Below, piece after piece: positions 32,110-43,369 of a stretch of DNA of 64,000 nt. The stretch's first letter is position 1. Every line of letters starts with the position of its first letter. Origin of the DNA: Thalassia testudinum (lineage: Eukaryota; Streptophyta; Magnoliopsida; Alismatales; Hydrocharitaceae); contig JAZHRO010000013.1 in assembly GCA_037157565.1 (NCBI GenBank), positions 39,684,501 through 39,748,500 on the forward strand, given 5' to 3'. The notes below the pieces were generated by a model, which saw only the letters and a list, made by a program, of their open reading frames with translations, searched no databases and was not told where the DNA came from. The translations under genes and the position numbers were made by a program.

Positions 32110-35100
32110 CATAACGAACTCAAAGAGGACCGAAGCCGATCCGAAAGGATGTACCCGCGAAAAGCTCCGGGTACCGCTCCCACATCGCCGCCTCAGGCTC
32201 CCAGGTAGCCTCCTCGTACCGCTGGCTCCTCCACAAAACCTTCACCAGGGGTACTTGCTTCTGTCTCAGATTGCGGACGGCTCTGTCGAGAATCTACACT
32301 GGTCGCTCGGGGTAGGTCAGGTTGTCGCCCACCTCGACGCTCTCGTGACTCAGGACGTGACTGGAATCGACGACGTACTTCCTGAGGTTGGACACTTGGA
32401 ACACGTCATGCACACCAGAAAGCTGAGGAGGGAGTGCAAGCCTGTAAGCAACAGGTCCAACCCGCTCCAGGACCTCAAAGGGCCCCACGAACCTTGGCGC
32501 GAGCTTCCCTCTCACCCCAAACCGCTGTAGGCCCTTCATGGGCGAAACACGAAGGAAGACGTGGTCCCCAACCTCAAACTGCACCTCTCTGCGTTTTCGA
32601 TCTGCATAGCTCTTCTGCCTGCTCCTGACAGTGCGGAGTCAACTATGAATTTGCTCGACCACCTCCTAACTCTGCCGGATCAACCTGGGGCTAACCTCCT
32701 AGTTGGTCCCCACCTCAACCCAACTCAAGGGTGCCGTACACCTCCATCCGTACAGAGCCTCGTAGGGTGCCATGCCGATACTCGAGTGATAACTGTTATT
32801 GTATGCAAACTCCGCCAGGGGCAAGTGCTCCTCCCAAGAGCCCCCACAGTCCAGTACACAGGCACGCAAAAGGCCCTCAAATGTCTGTATCGTGCGCTCA
32901 GACTGTCCATCCGTCTGGGGTTGGTAAGCGGAACTGAACCTCAACCGCGTCCCCAGGACCTGCTGAAACTCAGCCCAAAATTAGGACGTAAAGCGGGCAT
33001 CCCGGTCGGATACGATGTCCCGCGGAACTCCGTGTAGACGTACCACGTCGCGGATATACCTCTCTGCCAACTATGCTAGTCCCAAGGTGACTCGAATCGG
33101 CAAGAAACACGCCGTCTTCATCAATCTGTCAACGATTACCCAGACTGCGTCGTGTCCTCGCTGGGTAACAGGTAAGCCCACCACCAAGTCCATGGTGATG
33201 CTCTCCCACTTCCACTCTGACACTGGAAGTGACTGTAGCAGCCCAGCAGGTCTCTGATGCTCGGTTGTCACCTGCTGGCACACTAAGCACTGCTGTACGA
33301 ATTCACCCACATCCCACTTCATCCCCCTCCACCAAAAGTCGTGTCTCAAGTCATGGTACATCTTCGTGTTTTCGGGATATATGGTGAATCTGGAACCGTG
33401 TGCCTCAGTCAAGGGCTCTCTCAACAGCTCCTCGTCTCTGGGAACGCACAGCCGTCCCCTCATGCGCAGCACCTGGTCTGTAAAAGAGAAGTCTCCAGGG
33501 TCTCCTGACAGTACTCTATCACGCAAGGACTACAAGTACGGGTTGGCCATCTGTCCTGTGATGATGCGATCTATCAGCTCTGGCCTCGCCTATCGCGTCA
33601 CAGTCACTGCCCCACAGTGCCCCTGTAACTCTAGGGGTCACCAACTGCCCATCTCCTCCAAAAGGCTCCAACTCCGCACCTGTAAAATGGCCAAGTGTGT
33701 GGGCGCCTTCCGACTTAAGGCGTCAACCACCACGTTGGCCTTTCCCGGGTGGTAGGAAATGCTACAGTCATAGTTCTTCAGGAGCTCCAACCAACGTCTC
33801 TGTCTCATGTCGAGCTCCTTCTGATCAAACAAGTATCTGAGGCTCTTGTGATCTGTGAAAATCTCGAAGGTCTCACCGTACAAGTAGTGCCTCCATGTCT
33901 TCAGCACGAAGACGACAGCTGCCAACTCCAAGTCGTGGGTAGGGTAGCTATACTCATGGAGCTTCAGTTACCGCGAAGCATAAGTGACAACGTGACCCCT
34001 CTGCATGAGCACACCCCCTAACCCTTGCAAAGAGGCGTCCGTGTACACAACGAACCCGCCACTACTGTCTGGGATGGTGAACATGGGAACCGAAGTCAGC
34101 CTCTCCTTCACCTCCTGAAAACACGCCTCACAGGCGTCTGTTCAAGTGAAGGGCACGTCCTTCCGGGTCAATTATGTCATAGGACGTGCAATCTGTGAAA
34201 AGCCCCTGATAAACCGCCTGTAGTAGCCTGCCAGTCCCGAGAAACTACGAATCTCAGAAACCGTGCGCGGCCTCTCCCACCTGAGCACTACCTCGACCTT
34301 GGCTGGGTCCACAGCCAAGCCATCCCCAGAGATCACATGACCTAAGAGGGTCACCTCCCTCAACCAGAACTTGCACTTGCTCTATTTGGCGTACAGACTA
34401 CTTCGTCTAAGTGTGTCCAGAATCATCCGTAAGTGCTGTCCGTGCTGCCTCTAATCTCGAGAATAGATGAGCACATCATCAATGAATACCACCACAAACT
34501 GATCCAAGTATGGTCGAAACACCCAGTTCATCAAGTCCACGAAGGCAGCTGGGTCATTAGTCAGCCCAAACGGCATGACCAGAAACTCGTAGTGTCCGTA
34601 CCGGGAGCGGAAAGCTGTCTTGGAGACGTCTGCCTCCTTGATTCTCAACTGGTGGTATCCAGACCTCAGGTCAATCTTGGAGAATATCGTGGCACCTCGC
34701 AGTTGGTCAAACAAGTCATCGATCCTCGGCAGCGGATATCTATTTTTGATAGTGACCTTAATCAGCTGTCGGTAGTCCACACAAAGGCGTAGGGTACCAT
34801 CCTTCTTTACAAATAGTACCGGGGCTCCCCAGGGAGACGCGCTGGGCCTCACAAAGCCCTTCTCCAAAAGATCCTGCAACTGAGACTTGACCTCTCGCAG
34901 CTCAAGTGGTGCCATCCTGTATGGTGCTGTGGAGATGGGGCTGGTCCCTGGTACTAACGAGATCTCAAACTCGATCTTACGCTCGGGCAGTAGTCCTGGC
35001 AACTCGTCTGGGAACACGTCGGGGTACTCTCTGACCACCGGGATACTCTAGAAGTCTGCCACAGGGCTGGGCTCTGCAATCACACAAGCTAGGAAGCCCT

Positions 35101-36864
35101 CACACCCCTGACTCAAAAGTCTCATCGCCCAAAGTGAAGAAATGCACCTAAAGCCTCTATCCACTGGCTGACCGGGGAACTCGAAAGAAGGCAACTCCGG
35201 TATGGAGAAAGCGATCTTTCTCTCAAAACAGTTCACTAAGGCTTGGTAAGCGGACAACCAGTCCATCCCCAGAATTACGCCAAAGCCCTCCATCTGTATC
35301 ATAATCAGGTCAGCGGGAAGGCTGTGTCCCCCAACACTGACCTCGCAACCCGTGTATACCTCCTCAGCTACAAACAGCTGACCACTCAGACCTCTAATCA
35401 GGAACGGATCCTCTAACAGCACACAATCCTGCCCCAGACTAACCGCGAAACTGGCGGCGACAAACGAGTGCGTAGCGTCGGAATCGAAAAGCGTGTAAAC
35501 GAGTCTGTCGGAAACTGAAATCGTACCTACCACCACTGATCCCGAAGCTCTGGCATCCCTGTGTGTCAAGGCGTTGATACGCCCCTTAGCCCTGGGTGCG
35601 GACAAAGCAGCAACACTCTGCGTCGGACGGGTAGCTGCTGGCCGATACCCTCCTCGTGACTGCCGTCCTCCTCCTCGTGCCTGGAAACCACGGCCTCCTA
35701 CTCGCCCTTTAGTGCTCGACGTGGGAAGCATCTGCTGACCTCCTGCCCTACACAGGCAGTCCCTCCTGATGTGGCCCAGCTGGCCACACTGGTAGCAGAG
35801 AGGAACCCGACACCCGCCCTCAGTGGGTCCCTTCTGTCGGCTGGGTAGGGGTCCGGTGCTAGCAACTGGTCCTTTCGAGGGCCCCCAAAGGCCACTGATG
35901 GCCCTGCAAAATGTGACGACTCTCCTGCGGGCACCACGTGTCTCCTGTCTCGCCGGCCCTGTGAAAAGTCTAGCTGATAGGGCCTCTTCCGCCCGCTGTC
36001 AGTATCTCGCGCGGATGGGTTGGTCTCCTCGTAGGTCATAGCTGCCTCCACCACCCTCGAGAACGTAGGCAGCTTCAGGGGTTTGACATAACCCTGAATC
36101 ATAGGCCGGAGCCCCTCGGTGAACCTCCAAAGGCGCTCCTCTTCAGTGGCTACTGTTGTCGCTGCGAAGCGGGACAACTCCAGAAAACGCGTGTGGTACG
36201 CACTCACGGTCATCGTCCCCTGGCGGAGAGTGTGGAACTCCGGCCTCCTCTAGTCCTGCCATGTCTGGGGAAAGTACTGCGTGCAGAAGAGGGTGATGAA
36301 CCGATTCCAGGTCGGCTCGTCCCTCTCCTGTCCCCTGACCGCCCTCCACCACCTGTGTGCTGCACTCTCCAGCTGTTACATGGCAAAGGCCATGCGGCAC
36401 TCCACCGGGGGGCGAAGGGTGTCAAAAACCTACTCGATCTACTCGAGCCAGTCCTCCGCCTCAGTCAGGTCCTCATCCCCCTTAAAGAAGGGGGGCTTCA
36501 GCTTTCGGAACTACCCGAAAAGCTCGAAGTCGCTCTGTAGTGGAGATGCTGGTGCACCCCCAGGTAAGGAAGCCTCGGAGGAAGGTGGGGGTGGTGGCGG
36601 CCCATCCCCTCCCTCGCGTCCAGCGCCACATCCGTCGCATGGTCCCACAGAGGACTCCCCCTCCGCAGCCCCAGGGAGAGGCGCTCGTGGCGGCGGGTGG
36701 AGCTCCTCTCGCACTATGTCCCGTATCAGCTGGGCGAGGTCCTGGGCCTGAATGCCCGGGAGCAAGGGCTGGTCCACTGATACGTCGACCTCGACATGGC
36801 CACCCCTCTGACCTCGTCCTCGGCCACGCCTGCGGCCCGCCTCGCTAGTCCCTCGTTGAGGCAT
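32110..36864 (-). pseudogene. Gag-pol polyprotein of chromovirus 2, multiply broken
   Basis: Start ATG at 36864 (MPQRGTSEAG), end at TGA 32110-32112. The order is as in element 1: gag (36511-36864, 35698-36213), protease region (35048-35731), reverse transcriptase (34451-35038, with [10 protein letters not shown]), RNase H (33638-33931), integrase finger and core (33071-33526, 32699-32944, 32294-32584), chromodomain (about 32150-32290). Many stops and shifts separate these pieces. The protease catalytic motif, DSGATHSF in element 1, reads DSDATHSF here (Gly to Asp near 35477-35479), which should abolish activity. The two spots where element 1 has stops (after HDAV, and before VPLVKV) are open here. 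Inactive; it could move only with help from another copy, if at all. Confidence 0.92.
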
Positions 36865-37032
36865 CTCCTGCAAGGAGACGCAAAAACAGAACGAAATCAC
36901 GTCAATATAAACGATATCTAACGAAGAAGTCTAAGAGCTGATGTCAAAAGAAACGTTGTGGTGGCTACTCTAGTTACAGACACGTGAATTGGTTATTTTC
37001 CAATCAGTTGGTTCACTTCTCGGGACGACCTT

Positions 37033-37044
37033 GCTCTGATACCA
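37033..37044 (-). other. Primer-binding site of chromovirus 2 (initiator tRNA-Met type)
   Basis: The minus strand reads TGGTATCAGAGC, the canonical initiator tRNA-Met site, three bases from the 5' LTR. Confidence 0.9.
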
Positions 37045-37047
37045 TCA

Positions 37048-39760
37048 TATTACGACCCGATTCCCAAATCCCTACGAGACACGAGAATCGGACCGACTCA
37101 ACTGATCCCAAGACCCAGTCGTCCAACGAAAAAGTAACCAAAAGAGCAGTAAAGTAAACCACATTCACCATGTATATAACTAGCAGTAACAAAATACAAT
37201 AGCAAAGAAAGAAATACTACAGTATACACCACCACAGCAGTAAAGAAAATAAACATGTACATAAACATGAAGCTTACAATAAAAAGAATACAGGGGTAAC
37301 AGAACTACTCACTACAACGGAAAGAAAAGTACAGTGGGTACTACACAAGTAACACTACTGGGCTCTACTAGGCCCAGCGCCCTCTGCAGCCGCCGACTCT
37401 AGCTGCTCAACACCTGGTCCTAAAAAGGTAACAAAGGTAACACGTCAGCGAAACACTGAGTAGAGTGGCAACTAAAAGCTAAGAAATAGTAAGGTAGACA
37501 GTAGCTGTTATATTTTTAATTTCTTTCTTTATATTTTTTCATTTATTCACTCTTGAATTATTTCTCAGATCCTTCTCTTGATCTTGAATGTTCCTCATGG
37601 GAACGATCTTGATTGCAGTCTTTTCCGAAAAGTAGAAGTAGCACGTTGTACTCTTCTAGCCGGGAGAGTCCCCCGTGGTGGTCCTACCCTCAGTCAACCA
37701 CCCCAAAGTCGCTGACAGACGTAATGGTGACTACGGCACGCGCGATAAACGCACAGGTAGCTACCCCGCACTGGCACGCGGTCAGTCGTTTCCGTTAACG
37801 GGTGCGCTAAAAGTACAGCACGGAACCAGTATAGGATAGAGCCCTCTCAGTAACAGGGGTCCAGCCCCTCCACAGTAACCAAACAGGGGTTTTACCCCTC
37901 CACAGTCCGCGCGCCCTCGCCTGACTACCCTGGTTTGCCCAGTGGGCCTAACAAGTCGGTGTAGGAGGGCTAGCAGAACCCCGAGACCCGTGGAGTAGCT
38001 AGTGCTCTCCGTACACTAGTAGCTCTCCTCGGTACTGTGTATACGAGGGCCAAAAGTCAGTACAAAGTGGCCAAACCTAACCCCGGGCCCCTGGGGCGGC
38101 TGGCTCCGCTCTGCACTAAACAGGGGGGACAATCGCTCTCCTTGGTACTCCGTAATCAAGGGCCAGCTCACTTCCCTAATTCTATTTCATTCACTTTCCA
38201 GGAGTTCTACTCCAAATTCCTCGTAGGGTTCATGCTCTTCTAACTCAGCCAATTTAGGTTTCACCATTCCAGCTTTATATCCATATAACCCATATTCTCA
38301 ACAGTAATTATTCATTCATAAACAGGCAGCTGTTAATCCATTTTACAGGCAGTAATCATTTCCTTTTTACTCTTCCAAGACTGCAACGTATAGATATTCA
38401 ATCTAGTTTTTCAGTCCTAGGATTCATGCCATACCTTAGGATCTATCACTCAATCTAGTTTTCCAGTCCTAGGATTCATGCAATACCCTAGGATCTATCA
38501 TTCAATCTAGTTTTGCAATCCTAGGGTTCATGCAATACCCTAAACTCTATTAATTATTTCACAATTGCATAATTTTTGATAAATAATTGAAAGGGCCACT
38601 CTACCCGCAAAATCGGGAGTACTGGGGCTGTAATCGGCAAGCCTGCGCGCCTCCGCAACCCCTAGAGCCGCAATGAAACGGGATCCTAACACAAGGATCA
38701 AAGACAATGAGCTACTCAGAACAGCATACGATTACTGTAAACAGGTAGAGGAACTAAATCTAAGAAGAACGAAACTTGAAACGCGAAAAACGGACTCCGA
38801 ACGGACCCTAAACGGGTCAAAAACGACGAGTCTGTCCAAAATCAGACATCTGAAACTTCTTCCAGACGTCTTAAATGATCACTCAGGTCATACCTCGATC
38901 TGCGCGGTCCTTCAGACGTCCAGAAGCCCACTGAACCATCTGGACATAGTTTCCAGACGTCCGACTGTCACTCCGGACGTCTGGAGACCCTCTCCGTCGT
39001 CTGGTGCCGTGCCCAAATGACTAGTCTATGTGGGATGGCGTGCCCTTGCGCCTTCCCGAACAAGTCCTGCACACACACACACCCGCTCTCAACACCAAAG
39101 GAAGCAGAAGACTTTGGCAGAAACGGCTGCATGGCCGTACACGTGAAAGAAGGAGATAAAAAATAATATACCTTTCAGACGTATGGACCTTCCTCCAGAC
39201 GTCTCCTTCGTCGTCTGGACGTAAGTCCAGACGTCTGATTCTGGAAAATTTTCCCAGAATCAGGACCTCCTCGCCCTCCGCCCGTAGCATGCGGCCGTGC
39301 CGTGCCGCGACCGCCTGCTGCCTGAGCTACAGTAGCTTCTCCGCGGCACCCCACGCTTGCTGCGCACCCGCCGATCGGCTCTGGCTACTCCGGTAAGCTC
39401 GCACCCTCGTGGTCAAGCTCCCTCTTCCTCTCGCAACAGTCGCGGCTGCCGCTCTCGCCCGCTCGCTCTCTCGCTGACAGGGAGACGAAGAAGAAGAAGG
39501 CGGTGGAGTGAGGGTGAAGGAGAGGCGTATTTGAAGGCAGCAGCGAGGAGAGAGAAAGAGAAAAGCTGCGTCTGCAGGGAGGGAGAGGAAAGAGAAGAAG
39601 GAGGGTGGTAGGTTCAGTCTGCGCGCGCATGGGCGCAGACGCGAACCTGTACACCGAAAAAATTTAATTCCAAACGTCTGGGAAGGCTTCCAGATGTCTG
39701 ACCAGACATCTGGACCGCTTTCCAGACGTCTTAAACGACGCTTGATGCCCGGTTATAACA
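37048..39760 (-). repeat. Right (5') LTR of chromovirus 2
   Basis: Starts TATTACGACCCGA (TG decayed to TA) and ends GGTTATAACA. Palindrome blocks: 38843, 38863, 38913, 38933, 38954, 38974; then 39176, 39196, 39208, 39228 (20-12-20); then 39671, 39691, 39703, 39723 (20-12-20). Confidence 0.92.
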
Positions 39761-39765
39761 CAAGG
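39761..39765 (+). repeat. Target-site duplication of chromovirus 2 (right copy)
   Basis: CAAGG, identical to 29418-29422. Confidence 0.9.
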
Positions 39766-41663
39766 TCCGTGCAAGGTCAAGGGATGCTCCCATCCTCATG
39801 CTAATGTAACCTAGTGACCAACATAGGATCAAGTGAAGTGTATTCATATTTAGATCTTATCCCTCAATTTAAGGTTTTATTATCATAATTTTAATTAATC
39901 ATAATAAATTTATATACTAAAAATGTACTGAAATTAGAACTAAGATGAGGTTTAGGGACAAAACTAAAGATTCAGCAAGGTAGGATTCTCTCTTAGTCAA
40001 AGAAGAATTTAATCTTTACACATGAGAAGATTGTTTTAGAGGATGGAACACCAAAGAGTGGTCATTGACAATTCCTTCAAACCATAACTAATAGTCCAAC
40101 TTCAAGATATGTAAAGAATAAGAAAAAAAAAACTTTCCATTGGATTCTTATGCTTTTATAGATTTTTCTTTTCTCATGCTTTTAGAGATGTTCATTATTT
40201 GTAACATTCCTTACGATTAAGGAGGTAATTATGTTTATAATTAAGGTTTACAATCTATATATTAATACTATTTTAATTTGATGCATTAAATTATTTAACA
40301 TTTTGCACTGGTTCAAATTTAAATCACGAAATTTTGCACAAGTGATAGTTTTTCTTTGAACATGAACCTTCACGTAGTGTTAGTGTATCTACATCCAGCA
40401 TAGTATATGCCTCGGATTAGGTGTAACAAATTTCAATATGTAGCACACGATATAGACATTCTGACAATTCTCAACATAGCACATTATGTCCTTGTGATTG
40501 TATCATTTGTTCTTAGAAGGATAACAAGTACCTTTTAAAAGTCATCATCTCACAATTAAACTCACTTTAGGAATCCACAAAGGTGAATTACAACCTTTCA
40601 CCATACCATGTAGACTTTGATGCATCTTAATAGCATTTCAGCTCAAAATTCACCTTAAGAACAAGCATACTCTTATAAATTTAGCATCTTATCTTGTATA
40701 GCTGTTAGATTCCATTTCTTTAAGACTCTTCATTGGGCAAGATTTTTTAAGATGATTTGGTTTCAAATGCCTTACTCATTTCACTTGATTTCACGATTCA
40801 AGTGATAAATTCTTGTGGGAAACTCATGTCTCAAATAATTATATATTCTTTAAATATGCCATCGAGCATCCATTATAGACTAAGAACTTCTTAATGCATG
40901 GAAATGAATATACAATAGTAAATCATGCACAAAACTTTTATTGATTACAAGAATCAACTTTATAATCTTGATAAACATAAAAGTACATAGATAGAAGATA
41001 GAGGAATCACTCCTCAGACGATCTCCCAATATATCATAGCCCACATGCATGAAGATAAGTCTATCTATCACTCATAGCCTCCTTTCTATATATGTGACAG
41101 TCGATTATCGCAAAGATCACCAAACTCATCACAACCTTCTTTGATGGTTTCAAATTTAAGGGTGATTAGCTTAGACCCATTTATAAATGGGTTGCGTCTA
41201 GGTAGACCCATTTCTAAATGGGTCCACAACATTAGACCTATGACCCAACCTACTAAAATTCTATGGGATCTGACTTGACCAATATATTTAAATGGGTCCT
41301 GGTTAACGAGTCCTCAAGTGGGTCTAAAGTTTTCCATATATGTAGGAATAGGGAAGGGTGGCGACATGGGTTGATGATGGGGATTGGAGAGAAGGAACTA
41401 CCAATCTAGGAAGATGTGTGGTCATTGGGGGAAACATAGTACTTAGCTAGGGTTGTTGTTGGAAGTGGGGGTAGGGTAGGGGTGTACCGATGGGGTGAGT
41501 GGGGTGATTAGGTGAACACCATGGGGGTCCAGGGTTTTTTTTTAACTTAACAATAGTTAAACAAGTCCATCAAGTCCACGTGAAAGCACCTTGACCCGTT
41601 TACTAACCAACTAGAACAAATCCGACCCACCTAATTTTAAAGGAATTTGGATCCGGGTTCAAG
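39766..41663. other. Intergenic AT-rich sequence with small palindromes
   Basis: No supported gene. Two 18-bp palindromes, ACCCATTT-2 nt-AAATGGGT, lie at 41175-41192 and 41206-41223, 31 bp apart. The stretch around 41570-41663 continues at 43370 once the solo LTR is removed. Confidence 0.5.
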
Positions 41664-41668
41664 TCCAC

Positions 41669-43364
41669 TGTTGAACGCTCCGAGTTGCTACGCTAATGTA
41701 TTTGATTTTAAAAACCTATCGTCATAGTATGAAAGCGAAAAACTCGTGTTCAACAAATAAAATTTATACTGAAATGGAAATCCCGGGTCGAACTCAGGGA
41801 GGTGGACGTTTGATTTAAAAACACACGTTTGTTTTATTTGTCACAAAGTAATTTAATTGACTAGAAACTATCTATCTATTTACACTAAATAGAAGAGAGA
41901 GAGAATGAGAGAGAGCGAGAGAATATTACAAACAAAAATCAAAAAGAGATGTAGAATGAACAAGGAATTCATTATCAGAAGGATTGTTCGTTACAGAAAA
42001 CATTACGACTAGAAAGCGGTGAAATGATTACACTAGAAGGCAGTAAATCTACTCTAGAAAGCAGTAAAAAGAATGGGAAGAGAGATATCCTCCTTGATGG
42101 TCGCTTAGACGACGAGCCGGACGGGACGACGCCTGGATGACAGGAAATGGAGCAGAACGAAGGAGGACGAAGCGGGAAGAACGGGAACGAGGCAGCATGT
42201 CATCGTCATCGCGGGATCCGCTTCCAAAAGGGGGACGAAAAATTGACTTTATCTCGCGAGAAGTATCCCGGGTGTGGGACAAGCTTCTCTTGAGCTTTGG
42301 AGAGGGAGAGAAGAGAAGGAAGGGATGAGAATTTCGTGTAGAGGGGGTCTCCTTTTATAGTTACAAGGAGTGAGAGCAATTTAGTCGTTTAAATCTCAAA
42401 ACATTAAATAATGGATCTTTAGTGACGAATAAAACCGTCGCTAAAGTCCCCTCGTGGGCATAGCGGGGCACTGCCCGCGTGGCCGTTTGCCTCCTCACGC
42501 GTAACGCGCGCTCCACGTTCAGCTGATCCTAGCCGTCCGATCGTGAGATCAGATGACTTATCTCGCGCCTCCGCCTGCCTCCTCTGCGCACTCGCCCACG
42601 TCTGATCTCGCGTGAGGCGCAGGCGTGCAATGCGACGTCAACGCTATTGCGCGCACGCAACCGCTCGATCACGATCGAGAGGTCAATCACGCCCGCTCGC
42701 CCGCTCCTCGCGACTCAATCGCGCACCGCTCGCTCGCGTAAGCGCATTCACCCGCTGCGCTACGGAGGGGAAATAGGCGCACGGGTGTTTTGAGGTGCGG
42801 CTGCCCACAGCCGTTGGATCGCGATCGTGCAGTCCAGATCTAACGTGTGGTGGTCTTCAAGATCAAATGGGCCAGTTTGGGCGGCCGAGATGGCACCACG
42901 TGGCGCCATCTTGGCGGTCCATCTTTTGGATGATGTAGATGGTACCACGGTTGTCGGATTGAGTCAATTTTCGTACTGTTAGGTTGCGATCATCGATCTG
43001 AATCCATCCGTGCGGTGAGATTTGTCGTTTGAAGTGTGGATTCACACCATCTTGGTCCTTGATCTTCTAAGGTTCCCCGATCTCTATTTGATACTACAGA
43101 TGTCTAATTAGGGCGATCTTGGAATCGTTGAACTCTAATCGTCGCCCTGATCACATCTGTATGGTTAGATCTTCAATCTCAGGTCCCGATAAAAAGTTTA
43201 CCCTGTCGATGAATATAAAAGGAGACAATTAACCTCCATTTTATTCAAACTAATCTAAATGCAAGATGATGCATGTTATGCAATATTTATAGTGTACAAT
43301 GCAATTCTATGATTAAGAACATGCATAAATAGACATCTTATGCAATGTAAACATATTTACATCA
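41669..43364 (-). mobile_element. Solo LTR, gypsy (Tat-like)
   Basis: A 1696-bp block with TGTTGAACGC at its left end and TTTACATCA at its right end, flanked by TCCAC at 41664-41668 and 43365-43369. On the minus strand it carries a TATA site, CTATAAAAGGAG, near 42351-42362, which sets the orientation. The CGGGTCGAACTCAGGGAG segment near 41790 and the AAAAGTTTACCCTGTCG segment near 43193 recall Tat/Ogre-type elements; that assignment is from memory. There is no coding region, as expected for a solo LTR. Confidence 0.8.
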
Positions 43365-43369
43365 TCCAC

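Larger units (their letters stand above)
29423..39760 (-). mobile_element. Full-length Ty3/gypsy chromovirus (Tekay/Del-like), element 2, decayed
   Basis: A 10,338-bp element: left LTR 29423-32037, internal region 32038-37047, right LTR 37048-39760, duplication CAAGG. It belongs to the same lineage as element 1 and is colinear throughout, but its LTRs differ visibly from those of element 1. Its two LTRs have about 8 differences in the first 92 bp, mostly C/T or G/A, so it inserted earlier than element 1. Both a TG (now TA at 37048) and a CA (now TA at 32036-32037) terminus have decayed by transition. The initiator-Met primer site is at 37033-37044. Confidence 0.95.
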
